Below, one piece after another: positions 45,979 to 55,100 of a stretch of DNA of 64,000 bases (position 1 is the stretch's first letter; each line of letters starts with the position of its first letter). The position numbers were made by a program, and so were the translations under genes. The stretch comes from a bacterium (lineage in GTDB: Bacteria > Myxococcota_A > Bradymonadia > Bradymonadales > Bradymonadaceae), in contig JAUIBR010000034.1 of the NCBI GenBank assembly GCA_030427705.1, positions 1-64,000 of the forward strand. Reading direction: 5' to 3'. Under the pieces are notes generated by a model. It worked only from the letters and a program-made list of their open reading frames with translations, was not told the DNA's origin and ran no database searches.

Positions 45979-47541
45979 ATGAAACACGCAATATTACTTT
46001 CGGTGTTTGTTTTCGCTGTGGGTTGTGTCGAGGAAGCGCCGAGCTCGGACGGCAATAATCGAAACAACGACAACAATTCAAACAACGCCAACAACGATAA
46101 CAACGTCAACAACGGCTCGGCATTTGTCGTGCTGACAGAGGGTTCGTATGGACCTGCCGACGGCTACAATCAGATTCCACTTCAGCGCTCTGACGACATC
46201 GCGGAGGTTACCGCTTCGTTTCGTCAGGACGGCGACGAGGTTGGGCTAGGATTGTGCGAAGGTGATTTTTGCGATGTCCCCACGCTTCCCCAGGACGGTG
46301 AGTATCGGGTCGTCGCGATCGCCAAAACGACCAGTGGCGATGACGTGGTTGCCGACCCAATCACCATCACCTATGACGGCACACGGCCCACGTGTGCTGT
46401 GCCAAATGATTATTGGACCTTGTTTGGCGCCGACCTCGCGTTAAGCGAAGATCTCATTGGAGACGAGGTTAACGTCACGGGGGCGACAGGATCCGCGATT
46501 ATCCAAGACGAGCGCATCATCTTGACCCCACTTCTGGATATCGTGCCCCCTGCCACAGTCACGATTGGTGCAGACCTTACGGACGCGTCCGGCAATGCAC
46601 TTTCTTGCGTCATCGAAGTTCCGGAGTTTGCGACCATCGGCCATGACATTATTGGGGATGTTCAAGACGTCGCGATCCTCAACGACGGGAAGTTGCGTGT
46701 TCTAACCACCGAACAAGCCAACGAAACCATCATTCGGGTCTACACACTAAGCAATGCTGGTTGGGATGATCGAATGTTCGCGGTGCCTCGAGTGTTGAGC
46801 GCTTCCCTTCACGCTGATGGCAATATCGGGATCGTGAAAGAGGTCTTCTACAACTCGCCAGCCCCTGGACGAGATTGGGTGGAGCTCAGCGTTGTTTCGA
46901 GTACCGGCGACACCGGAGGTCTGTTTCAACTTGCAACGTTCGCCGTCGACCAGAGAGGTGACTTGCGACTTTGGGGAGACGATTATCTCTGGGTCGAGAC
47001 ACTCCGTAACGGCGGTTCACCGAACCCGAACTATTTCTTTTTTAATCCACCGAGCCCGGCTGCAAGTGTGTTGGATTCTGCTCAGGAACTTCAAGCCAAC
47101 CTCTACAACGTCATCGGCTCGAAGCTGGCTGTGATGACAATGGGATCGGATGCCCTCTTGTTTGACGGTGTCGATCAGTCAACGGCTTGCGCAAGCAGCG
47201 TGTCAAACATCCCGCTCGCCGTCGCCGCATCGCCGGCACATGACTTGTGTGCGGTCTTGGCTCGCGACGCAAATCAAATGCGATTCGTCCACTATGGGCA
47301 GGAGGTCACGTCAAACAGCGTCGAAAATGGCGATGCGGTCGCAATCGACCCACGGCGACAGGTTTGGGTGGGTGGCATCAACAACACGCAAGATGTCCGC
47401 AAGTGGACCGGGACCGTTTGGGAAACTAACTCCGTGAAAGGTGACCGGTTCTTCCTTCATCCCGTGACGGGCGCTGTGTCGGTCGCCAATACGGTCTCTA
47501 TGGCAGGCTCAATCATCCTGCATCGGTCCAACGAGAATTAG
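45979..47541 (+). CDS. Lipoprotein with Asn-rich linker and beta-propeller-like region
   Basis: The 520-residue protein starts at ATG 45979 (GGGGAG upstream) and has a lipobox (FVFAVGCVEE), a short linker of NN/DNN repeats, an Ig-like segment (VTASFRQDGDEVGLGLCEGDFC) and a C-terminal region with repeated short strands suggesting a beta propeller. Function unknown. It is probably co-transcribed with the following lipoprotein gene, whose ATG follows its stop after 2 bp. Confidence 0.78.
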   Translation: MKHAILLSVFVFAVGCVEEAPSSDGNNRNNDNNSNNANNDNNVNNGSAFVVLTEGSYGPADGYNQIPLQRSDDIAEVTASFRQDGDEVGLGLCEGDFCDVPTLPQDGEYRVVAIAKTTSGDDVVADPITITYDGTRPTCAVPNDYWTLFGADLALSEDLIGDEVNVTGATGSAIIQDERIILTPLLDIVPPATVTIGADLTDASGNALSCVIEVPEFATIGHDIIGDVQDVAILNDGKLRVLTTEQANETIIRVYTLSNAGWDDRMFAVPRVLSASLHADGNIGIVKEVFYNSPAPGRDWVELSVVSSTGDTGGLFQLATFAVDQRGDLRLWGDDYLWVETLRNGGSPNPNYFFFNPPSPAASVLDSAQELQANLYNVIGSKLAVMTMGSDALLFDGVDQSTACASSVSNIPLAVAASPAHDLCAVLARDANQMRFVHYGQEVTSNSVENGDAVAIDPRRQVWVGGINNTQDVRKWTGTVWETNSVKGDRFFLHPVTGAVSVANTVSMAGSIILHRSNEN

Positions 47542-47543
47542 TG

Positions 47544-48164
47544 ATGCGTTTAGGTGTCGTAGTAGCTGCAGCCTTGTGCATCGCTTGGATGTGCGGATGC
47601 GAGGATTCGCAGCCAGCGAAAAAGGCCGCCCCTGCGGAACTCACGAAGTCGGAGCAACTTTCGTTGGCGAAATCTGTTCCCAATGACTTCGCCGTCGAGG
47701 TGACGATCGACGAGCGCCCCATGACGGGTGTGGACCTTGAGTTCAAGGTTCGAAGGGACGGCACGTCGGAGATTTCCAGCTCAGAAACTCGAACTCTGTC
47801 CATGGGCCGGCCAGTGATCCTTCCGGCCAAACAACTGACTCGACTGGCGACGGAAACCCGCATGGTCAGGCTCGTCAATCAGTTTGGTGCCTTGCGCTTT
47901 CTAGAGCTCAAGGATGTAGACCTTCAGGGTGAATGTCCGGAAAGTTCGAAAGAGGAACTAAAACCCAAAGTCACTGTGACGCTGCGAGTCGACGGCACGA
48001 CACACAGCGTGACCCATGACCACGCGTGCCGAGACCCAAAGACCGAAGAGACACGCAAGGCGTTTCAAGGTCTGGAGCAATCTCTACGTGATGTTGCAGA
48101 TGTTTCGGGTGTGTTGAACGAGCTGTTTCGAAGCGCAAGATCGGTCGAATCAGTTCCCGACTAG
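47544..48164 (+). CDS. Small lipoprotein of unknown function
   Basis: The 206-residue protein has a signal peptide with lipobox CIAWMCGCED. The mature part is soluble with a beta-rich centre (VEVTIDERPMTGVDLEFKVRRDG) and a helical C-terminus. No family recognised. A GTG directly before the ATG is an equally possible start. Its 3' end overlaps the convergent gene by 15 bp. Confidence 0.7.
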   Translation: MRLGVVVAAALCIAWMCGCEDSQPAKKAAPAELTKSEQLSLAKSVPNDFAVEVTIDERPMTGVDLEFKVRRDGTSEISSSETRTLSMGRPVILPAKQLTRLATETRMVRLVNQFGALRFLELKDVDLQGECPESSKEELKPKVTVTLRVDGTTHSVTHDHACRDPKTEETRKAFQGLEQSLRDVADVSGVLNELFRSARSVESVPD

Positions 48165-48701
48165 ACTTGCTTGCTCGTTGACCCACTGACGATACGTTGA
48201 GTCATTGCGTGGGTAGAAAAGCGCCAAATCGTCCATGAACGCTTTCTGTTTGGCAGTGTTGCCGGAACGCTGAATCTCTTGGAATGCGAACCGCTGCTGT
48301 CGGAACTGTGCGTCCAATGCCCGCCGTGCAGTCGCTGCCTGAGAATCGACGTCGGTCAGTGTAGCCTTCTTGCCCGCTTGCTGTGTGTAGACACGCGCGA
48401 TCTCAAAAGCGCGCGCTGAGTCGAACAGCGACGACAGGTCTTCGCTAGAGGCCTTCTTTGTCGCTTCCTGATACGCGACGAGCGCCGCGGCGGCGCATTG
48501 TTTTTGGTCGCCGCAGGGGTCGAGTTTGCAGGTGCCCAAAACCTCGCAATCCTTGCCAGTCCAGCGTTTGTCTTCGCCTTTGGACCCGACGCATTCGAAC
48601 CAGCTCCCGATAAAGATGGCAGAGCCACAGATAGCCATGATCATCGCGATGACCATGGCTGCCGTTCGAACGTTGGATACTGATTCTGGATTGCTTCGCA
48701 T
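48150..48701 (-). CDS. Single-TM membrane protein of unknown function
   Basis: The 183-residue protein has one N-terminal membrane segment (AAMVIAMIMAICGSAIFIGSW), a cluster of Cys residues just after it (CEVLGTCKLDPCGDQKQC), and a helical, charged C-terminal domain likely outside the cytoplasm. No family recognised. It converges on the upstream lipoprotein gene with a 15-bp overlap. Confidence 0.65.
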   Translation of the reverse strand: MRSNPESVSNVRTAAMVIAMIMAICGSAIFIGSWFECVGSKGEDKRWTGKDCEVLGTCKLDPCGDQKQCAAAALVAYQEATKKASSEDLSSLFDSARAFEIARVYTQQAGKKATLTDVDSQAATARRALDAQFRQQRFAFQEIQRSGNTAKQKAFMDDLALFYPRNDSTYRQWVNEQASLVGN

Positions 48702-48848
48702 TGACTACTACCTACGACCAAGGCCGCTGATTGTAGCGACTTTGAATCTGATTCGCGAGCTACATGCACAATTCTTGAGGCCGTAAGTCCGCTAAGGCCC
48801 TAAGATAGCCATACTCACAATTGGTAATGCCCCAGAAACAGGCAATTC

Positions 48849-49796
48849 ATGCGAGCGACAACCCTCTTGATCTTGGCCGTAGTCTTACTCAGTTTCGTTG
48901 GCTGCGGTTCGACCAGTACTGATGTTCCGGACCATGTGCCGACGGCAACCTCACAGGCGGACGAAGTTCCAGAGCCGATGCCGATCGATTGGCGCTCCTG
49001 CGAGGCGACAAGGAGCTTTCGACAGACCACGATTGTTTGTGCCAAAGACGAGATTTCATTTTCGTTTGCCGATGTGGTCGCCATGGGTGCCGAAAACAAA
49101 AAGCTGCATGACGCGATGATCGTGCAGACGGTCAACAACCTGAAGGCCGACCCAGGTCGGCGATTGGTCGCCGTCGAGGAAATCGAGATCGATGCCAAAG
49201 CCTCGACCGTCGCCATCGAAGCTGCCGAACAGTCTGGAACCTCCTACTACACCGTTTTGGTTGGCGGCGTAGGACCTGAAACCCTGCGGGTGATCATCTG
49301 CACAGATATCACGGACGTGGGTGTCTTCCGGTGCGCTGAAGAGACTCGCGTCTTTTTCACGAAGGGCCTACCAGGAGAGTTGTCGATCAAGGATGAAACG
49401 CCCCCAGTGACGTTTGGGGACCAAACCCTGAGCCTGCCTGAAGGCTGCGTTGCCAATGCCGCCGAGTCCATTGTGTGCGGCAACGAGAGCTTGGTCTGGT
49501 TTGCAGAGGAGGCGCCAAACTCCCACGTTCAAGAGATCGCCAGCCTGCGCACAATGGTCGAGCGTGGTGCAAACGCGGAAACACCGCCCGTTGTCACCGA
49601 GTACAAATGCAAGCTCGGCGGCAACGAGACCGACTGCCGCCAACATCACTACAAGCTCGGCGGTGGGCGCTTTATCAAGACGATTACCGGCGTGACGAAA
49701 GCTGCCGGAAAGAACTATGCGGCGTACTGCCAATGGGACCAACGTTCGGCTTCGGGCGAGAACGCTCCGAAATCCTGCGAACTACTCTTCAAGTAG
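48849..49796 (+). CDS. Lipoprotein of unknown function
   Basis: The 315-residue protein has a lipoprotein signal (LLILAVVLLSFVGCGS). The mature part contains two similar halves, each beginning with a short strand and DEISFSFADVV or GNESLVWFAEE, suggesting internal duplication, and several cysteines near the C-terminus (CKLGGNETDC). No family recognised. The stop TAG is followed at once by array 5 (TAG-AGTTCGGC). Confidence 0.72.
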   Translation: MRATTLLILAVVLLSFVGCGSTSTDVPDHVPTATSQADEVPEPMPIDWRSCEATRSFRQTTIVCAKDEISFSFADVVAMGAENKKLHDAMIVQTVNNLKADPGRRLVAVEEIEIDAKASTVAIEAAEQSGTSYYTVLVGGVGPETLRVIICTDITDVGVFRCAEETRVFFTKGLPGELSIKDETPPVTFGDQTLSLPEGCVANAAESIVCGNESLVWFAEEAPNSHVQEIASLRTMVERGANAETPPVVTEYKCKLGGNETDCRQHHYKLGGGRFIKTITGVTKAAGKNYAAYCQWDQRSASGENAPKSCELLFK

Positions 49797-50012
49797 AGTT
49801 CGGCTGCGCTTCGCTTGCCTCAGAATTCGCGCTTCGCGCTCAGAGTTCGGCTTCGCCTCAGAATTCGGCTTCGCCTCAGAGTTCGGCTTCGCCTCAGAGT
49901 TCGGCTTCGCCTCAGAGTTCGGCTGCGCTTCGCTTGCCTCAGAATTCGGCTTCGCCTCAGAGTTCGGCTTCGCCTCAGAATTCGGCTTCGCCTCAGAATT
50001 CGCGCTTCGCGC
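49797..50012. repeat. Mini-hairpin array 5, filling a convergent gap stop to stop
   Basis: About eleven units, mostly GGCTTCGCC with two GCGCTTCGCGC and two GGCTGCGCTTCGCTTGCC, are joined by CTCAGAATTC/CTCAGAGTTC. It has one orientation only and ends with a half centre CTCAGAT, whose TCA is the stop codon of the convergent permease gene. It occupies the whole 216 bp between the two stops. Confidence 0.88.
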
Positions 50013-51284
50013 TCAGATGTCGCACTTGCCCTGTTTTCCGCGGTATAGGAGCGCTGACAGACAAATAGCACCGAGTACGGCGCTGGTGAGGAGCGTTGCG
50101 AAGACCAAACCCACGGAGCCAGATTCCAGCATCGAGCCTAATACGAATTCCTGGAGCACCGCGCCGATAGAACCCATCCCGTTGACGATGCCCGCGGCCA
50201 TGGTAGCGCGTTTCGCCGAACCGACGTCAATCGCACCGGCGCCTGTCATAAGGGCATCCGGTCCATATAGCGTGAATCCGATGAAGCCCATGGAAACTGC
50301 GAACATCAACACGCTGGCCTGACCTGCGGTGTAGAGCAGCACACAGGAGATCGCCATCCCAACCATGAAGATGAACGCGATTTTGGCGCGTTTTCCTTCG
50401 AACAGTTTGTCTGAGAGATAGCCGCAAATGATGACCCCAACGATTCCGGCGACATCAAAGACCGTGGAGATATATCCCGCGTCGTCGCCTTCCAGCCCGT
50501 AGTTTTTCTGAAGCAGATACGGAGCCCACGACCACAGCGCATAACGGATGAACTTCACGAATAGATAGAAACAGCCAACGATGAAGATATTGATGACCAC
50601 TTCTCTTGGCCAACCGACATCCTCTTCAGGACTGGATTCTTCGTCTCCATCCCCATCTTCGAGGTCGTCCATGGTCGGCAAGCCGACATCTTCAGGCCGG
50701 TTTCGTTGGTTGAAGAGCACAAATGCCCAGACCACCATCAAAACGACAGAGCCAGCGAAGAAAGAGTATTGGAAGCCGTATTTACCCAGGATGTAGGCCG
50801 CCAAGGTGTTCGCGAGCACGCCGCCGACCTGGTAGTTCGTGGCCCAGATTCCCATCACTTTTCCACGTTCGTGACGGTGGAACCAATGACCCATCGTGCC
50901 GACGTTGTTGGACCAACCGGTGGATTGAGCGAGGCCGTTTAGGCTCATCAACACCATGAAAGAACCAAACGAATTGCTGAAACCCATGAGGGCGTTGGCG
51001 GCGACACTGACTGCCATGCCGCCGAGCAAGATGATTCGCGGTCCAAATCGCTGACCAGCGCCGCCGGACAGGAACTGGCCAATCGTGTACGCGATTAGGT
51101 AGGCCGCTCCTAACATCCCCAGGTCAGTCGCGGACCAATTTAGTGAATCACCAAGGTCAGCCTTAACGATAGAGAATGGCTTGCGGGCGAAATAGAATCC
51201 GGCATAGGAAAGCCACGTGGCAGCGAAAACGCGCCAGCGCCAAACCTTGTAGGTTTGCTTCTGTTCAGGTGTAAGAGTGCTCAT
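50013..51284 (-). CDS. MFS permease, OPA (GlpT/UhpT-like) family
   Basis: The 423-residue protein has about 12 membrane segments. YAGFYFARKPFSIVKADLG near the N-terminus and GLAQSTGWSNNVGTMGHWF with RGKVMGIWATNYQVGG are typical of organophosphate:phosphate antiporters (GlpT, UhpT). An acidic central loop (EDGDGDEESSPEEDVG) separates the halves. Substrate is likely a phosphorylated small molecule, unproven. The last codons and TGA (ATC-TGA-GCGCG) are part of the array 5 motif. Confidence 0.88.
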   Translation of the reverse strand: MSTLTPEQKQTYKVWRWRVFAATWLSYAGFYFARKPFSIVKADLGDSLNWSATDLGMLGAAYLIAYTIGQFLSGGAGQRFGPRIILLGGMAVSVAANALMGFSNSFGSFMVLMSLNGLAQSTGWSNNVGTMGHWFHRHERGKVMGIWATNYQVGGVLANTLAAYILGKYGFQYSFFAGSVVLMVVWAFVLFNQRNRPEDVGLPTMDDLEDGDGDEESSPEEDVGWPREVVINIFIVGCFYLFVKFIRYALWSWAPYLLQKNYGLEGDDAGYISTVFDVAGIVGVIICGYLSDKLFEGKRAKIAFIFMVGMAISCVLLYTAGQASVLMFAVSMGFIGFTLYGPDALMTGAGAIDVGSAKRATMAAGIVNGMGSIGAVLQEFVLGSMLESGSVGLVFATLLTSAVLGAICLSALLYRGKQGKCDI

Positions 51285-51424
51285 TGCTGCGTTATCTCGC
51301 GAGTTAAACTTGGGCGCAACCTACTCGACGAACCTTCACCCAATTGTCGCTTTCGATCTCTGACAACAAATTTCGCAACGCTAGGGCTTCGTGGACGATA
51401 ACGCATCGAGACACAGGAGTACTC

Positions 51425-51775
51425 ATGCGACAATACAAGAACTTACAAGTGTGGAAGAAAGCCATTCAGCTGGCAATCGACTGTACCAAGGCCACGTTGG
51501 CGTTTCCCCACCCATTTCGATACGAGCTGGGCTCTCATCTTAGAAAGACAGGAACGTCCATGCATTCCAACATCGCCGAAGCCTGCGGTCGCAAGAGCTC
51601 AAAAGACTTCGCCCGGTTTCTCCGAATAGCAATGGGGTCTGTCATGGAATTCGAAAGCCAGTGCATGGAAGCTCAGGAGTACGGTCTTATAGACGACGAA
51701 TTTCTAAAGAGAGCAACCAAGCTGAAATGGTCTATCAACAAGCTAATCAACACAGAACTCGCGAAGAAGATCTGA
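51425..51775 (+). CDS. Four-helix-bundle protein (23S rRNA IVP/S23 family)
   Basis: The 116-residue protein has the family pattern YKNLQVWKKAIQLAIDCTKA, FRYELGSHLRKTGTSMHSNIAEACGR and a long C-terminal helix, which form a four-helix bundle first described for proteins encoded in 23S rRNA intervening sequences. Its role is unknown; it is a stand-alone gene here. ATG at 51425 is preceded by AGGAG. Its final codon and stop (ATC-TGA) form the half-centre ATCTGAG of array 6. Confidence 0.88.
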   Translation: MRQYKNLQVWKKAIQLAIDCTKATLAFPHPFRYELGSHLRKTGTSMHSNIAEACGRKSSKDFARFLRIAMGSVMEFESQCMEAQEYGLIDDEFLKRATKLKWSINKLINTELAKKI

Positions 51776-51838
51776 GCGCGAAGCGCGAATTCTGAGGCGA
51801 AGCCGAATTCTGAGCGCGCAGCGCGAACTCTGAGCGCC
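51776..51838. repeat. Short mini-hairpin array 6
   Basis: Four units (GCGCGAAGCGCG, GGCGAAGCC, GCGCGCAGCGCG and a partial) with linkers GAATTCTGAG/GAACTCTGAG start at the stop codon of the four-helix-bundle gene. Only right-arm orientation is present. Confidence 0.85.
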
Positions 51839-51899
51839 ATTGAAACGCGATCCACTCCTAACTAGACTGACAGTCACTAACAAATTCTATGGGTTCTGT

Positions 51900-53510
51900 A
51901 TGAAGACTGTCGCGTTTTTTTCCACGCTGTGCGCCATCATGCTCACGGCATCGTTGTCCGTCGCTTGCGGAGGTCTCTTCTGTTCACAAACTGTTACCGC
52001 GCCAGCACCTGTCGACCAAACGGCTGAGCGCATCATCTTCACCGTCAATCCGGAAACGGAGACGACGACGGCTGAAGTGTCGATTCAATATACTGGCTCG
52101 GCCGACCAGTTTGCGTGGATCGTCCCTGTTGCCGGTACACCTGTGGTTGAGGACGGTTCGGTGTCCCGTTTCGACGAACTCCAAGCTATCTCGCAGGCGC
52201 AGGTCATGTTCCCATCACCTCCTGTTTGCCCGGGCGCGACCCGTCCAAGCCCGGGCGGGTTCGCCGAGGACTCCGGCGGCGGCGGTTGTGGCTGCGGAGC
52301 CGACGATTCTGGGTCTGTCGCTTTTGACAACTTCGGAAACAACTCAAACAACGTGAACAATGTGAACAATGTCGATCCGGTCACGGTCTTGGACCAAAAC
52401 GTCACGGATAACTACGAGTGGGTTGTCATCACAGCGGAAATGGCGTCCGACCTGGTCGATTGGCTTCAAGACAACGAATACAACGTCTCGCCAAACATGA
52501 TTCCCGTGATGCAGCCTTACGTCGACGAGGGTCTGAACTTCCTTGCCCTCAAGCTTCGCGATGGCAAGACGGCCAATGATATTGTCCCGATCCAGTTCGA
52601 GTACGAAGGCACCGAGCCAATGATTCCATTGCGCCTTACTGCCGTTGCCGCGCAGCCCTATATGGGCATTTTGGTCTTCATCCTAGGTCAGGAAACCTAC
52701 TCGCCTGCTGGATCATTTGCGTTCACTGAACCCGACACAGAGGAGTTGCTCTTCGACGCAAATGAGAACGTCAACTACTTCGACTGGATGGCCCGAGTGT
52801 CAGATGAGTCCGGCGGTCGCACATTTGTGCGGGAGTTTTCGGGACCATACGGCGAGTACTGGATGACGCGATTCTACACGCGCATGAGTCCCAAACACAT
52901 GACAGCGGATCCAACGTTCGAACCGGCGATCCAGTCCATGTCCCAAGACCCGTTCATCGACCTCAGTGCTCGTGTTGCCGTGGAATGCAATGACTTTGAG
53001 ACTCCTAACAACGTCCCGGTGCCGGAGCGTCAGCCCTCACCCTGTGCATTCAACTACTGCGGTGAAGGCGCAACCTGCGTCGTACACAACGACCTCGCCC
53101 ACTGTCTGTGCGGCGACGACCAGGTCGCACAACGCGTCACCGGACCAACCGGCGACATTCGCGTCGCTTGCGAACCGCGCGATAACCCGTTTGGCGTCAC
53201 TGCCGAAGCCGGCGGCGCTGGAACCGAATTCGACCCGTGCAACGACTATAATTGCGGCGAAGGCACGTGTGTTCTGAAGGGCGGCTTCCCAACCTGTCTT
53301 TGCAGCGCCGGAACTGGCGCATGCCTGGTAAACAACCTCGTCGAGTGTGCCTCCATTCCGGGCGACGCCCCATCTTTCGGTCCCGGCGCCGGCCTTGAAT
53401 CGCAAGGAAGCACCGAACCGCTTGAAGAACCTAGCAACGCTGGTGGCGGCGTTCTGCTCGCACTGCTCGCCACATGGATGTTCTTCATCCGACGCCGGTT
53501 CACCGGTTAG
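51900..53510 (+). CDS. DUF2330 surface protein with MYXO-CTERM-like tail
   Basis: The 536-residue protein starts at ATG 51900, giving a signal peptide ending SVACGG. The opening CGGLFCSQTVTAPAPVDQTAERI and FAWIVPVAGTPVVEDG are characteristic of the DUF2330 family. An NNVNN linker interrupts it near residue 150. Two EGF-like Cys modules (CGEGATCVVHNDLAHCLC, CGEGTCVLKGGFPTCLC) precede a C-terminal hydrophobic segment and RRR, resembling MYXO-CTERM. Function of DUF2330 is unknown; surface location is likely. The stop (TAG-TTCGCG) enters array 7. Confidence 0.88.
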   Translation: MKTVAFFSTLCAIMLTASLSVACGGLFCSQTVTAPAPVDQTAERIIFTVNPETETTTAEVSIQYTGSADQFAWIVPVAGTPVVEDGSVSRFDELQAISQAQVMFPSPPVCPGATRPSPGGFAEDSGGGGCGCGADDSGSVAFDNFGNNSNNVNNVNNVDPVTVLDQNVTDNYEWVVITAEMASDLVDWLQDNEYNVSPNMIPVMQPYVDEGLNFLALKLRDGKTANDIVPIQFEYEGTEPMIPLRLTAVAAQPYMGILVFILGQETYSPAGSFAFTEPDTEELLFDANENVNYFDWMARVSDESGGRTFVREFSGPYGEYWMTRFYTRMSPKHMTADPTFEPAIQSMSQDPFIDLSARVAVECNDFETPNNVPVPERQPSPCAFNYCGEGATCVVHNDLAHCLCGDDQVAQRVTGPTGDIRVACEPRDNPFGVTAEAGGAGTEFDPCNDYNCGEGTCVLKGGFPTCLCSAGTGACLVNNLVECASIPGDAPSFGPGAGLESQGSTEPLEEPSNAGGGVLLALLATWMFFIRRRFTG

Positions 53511-53874
53511 TTCGCGCTGCGCGCTCAGAGTTCGCTTCGCTCAGAATTCGCGCTGCGCGCTCAGAATTCGCTTCGCTCAGAGTTCGCGCTGCGCGCTCAG
53601 AGTTCGCGGCGTTGCCGCTCAGAATTCGCGGCTTTGCCGCTCAGAGTTCGCGCTGCGCGCTCAGAATTCGCTTCGCTCAGAATTCGCGGCGTAGCCGCTC
53701 AGAGTTCGCGGCGTTGCCGCTCAGAATTCGCGGCTTTGCCGCTCAGATCGTATCCGAGATCTGAGGCCGAAGGCCGAATTCTGAAGGAGCGCAGCGACTG
53801 AATTCTGAGGCGAGCGAAGCGAAGCCGAATTCTGAGGCCCAAAGGGCCGAATTCTGAGGCCCAAAGGGCCGAAC
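53511..53874. repeat. Mini-hairpin array 7, filling a convergent gap stop to stop
   Basis: About twelve left-arm units (GCGCTGCGCGC, GCTTCGC, GCGGCGTTGCCGC, GCGGCTTTGCCGC), a centre CTCAGAT-N10-ATCTGAG at 53742-53765, and about five right-arm units (GGCCGAAGGCC, GGAGCGCAGCGACT, GGCCCAAAGGGCC twice). Compared with arrays 2-4 the whole array is reverse-complemented. It spans exactly from the DUF2330 stop to the convergent stop, where TGAGTTC contributes the TGA. Confidence 0.9.
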
Positions 53875-55083
53875 TCAAAAATCAATCGTGTGGCGAGACC
53901 GCTTGTTGCTCGTTCGCACGAACGCGACGACAGCGACCAACAGGAACACGGCGCCGCCTATGAACCACCATGGGTTGATGGGCGACTCGTCCTTATCATC
54001 GCTCTCCTCTTCAGCCACATCTTCCGATGTCTTGGGCTTAAACGGCTCGTCGGAAAGGTCTGTCTTAGACTCAAACACGGTCGGGTACATCGCGTGCCAG
54101 TGGTCCAAGATTCGGTTGGCTTCTTTTGGGTCGGACGAACGCGTTCGGTAGACACCGGTCGCAAGACCACCATTGGTGACACGCCAGAACACGACTTCCC
54201 AGAGGTCCTTCTCTTTATTGAAGTAGAGCATCGTCTTCGTGCCCCGGTTTGCGTAGAGAATCTGCTCACTAATCTCGACATCAGCAGGCCATGTGAGGTC
54301 TTTCTCTTCCGCCCGGTCGTTGAGCTCATCGATGAGCTTGTCGAAGATCCGATTCGCCGCGCCTGGGTTGAAGACACCGGATAAAAACAGCTTGGGGTCT
54401 TCAGTGCTCCTGGCGATGCAGAGCTCTCGGAAATCGATCGGGAACTCCAACTGCTCGGCGATAAGGCGTAGGTTCACCCATCCGCCTGTGTGAGGCTCGG
54501 GCACTGCGTAACCGTCGGGGCAACCCTGCTTCGTCACCTTCTCCATCGTCTGTGTAGGCTTGGGGAGTGGCGGCGGAGTCTTGCGGGTCTCACGAATGAA
54601 ATCTCGCACCAGCTTGTCGGCCTTGCTCCGCTGCTTGGCGGCGTCACCTCGGGCGAGCCAGTGCATGGTCACCACACCGGTTTCGACCGCCCAGGATACG
54701 CTCAGCAGCGTCGTGGGGTTGCTGGCTGCGAATGCGATTGCCAACCCATCTTTGTCCCTAAACGCTTCACCGACCGCGGGTAGTTGTTTCGGAATGCTCG
54801 CCTGTTTGGTTTCGACGCCTTCCGGGATCATTAGCTCCATCATCGTCCACACGATCGATTTATCGGGTGATACCAGCGGCGCAAGCGAGATGAGGACGAC
54901 CTGGTCTTTGACCTCGCAGGCCAGGATGATCTCCATCTCGACGGCCAAGTCCTTTTTGGGCAGCCAATTGTTTACCTTCGCGGTATCGCGTGATTCATAG
55001 CCCTTCGGGCATTGCAGGCCAATGGCGAGCGAGGGCAGAAACACGAGCAGAATGAAGACGAATCGCGCCAAGTGAGATCCCAT
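53875..55083 (-). CDS. Exported single-TM protein of unknown function
   Basis: The 402-residue protein begins at ATG 55083 with a signal peptide (FVFILLVFLPSLAIGLQC). Two similar ~150-residue halves each start with a Cys-Pro motif (CPKGYESRD and CPDGYAVPE), suggesting duplication. A C-terminal membrane segment (WWFIGGAVFLLVAVVAFV) is followed by a basic tail. The acidic stretch DVAEEESDDKDESP precedes it. Family unknown. Its start lies 17 bp downstream of the AraC regulator stop on the same strand. Confidence 0.75.
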   Translation of the reverse strand: MGSHLARFVFILLVFLPSLAIGLQCPKGYESRDTAKVNNWLPKKDLAVEMEIILACEVKDQVVLISLAPLVSPDKSIVWTMMELMIPEGVETKQASIPKQLPAVGEAFRDKDGLAIAFAASNPTTLLSVSWAVETGVVTMHWLARGDAAKQRSKADKLVRDFIRETRKTPPPLPKPTQTMEKVTKQGCPDGYAVPEPHTGGWVNLRLIAEQLEFPIDFRELCIARSTEDPKLFLSGVFNPGAANRIFDKLIDELNDRAEEKDLTWPADVEISEQILYANRGTKTMLYFNKEKDLWEVVFWRVTNGGLATGVYRTRSSDPKEANRILDHWHAMYPTVFESKTDLSDEPFKPKTSEDVAEEESDDKDESPINPWWFIGGAVFLLVAVVAFVRTSNKRSRHTIDF

Positions 55084-55100
55084 GATTTGTCCGTACACTC

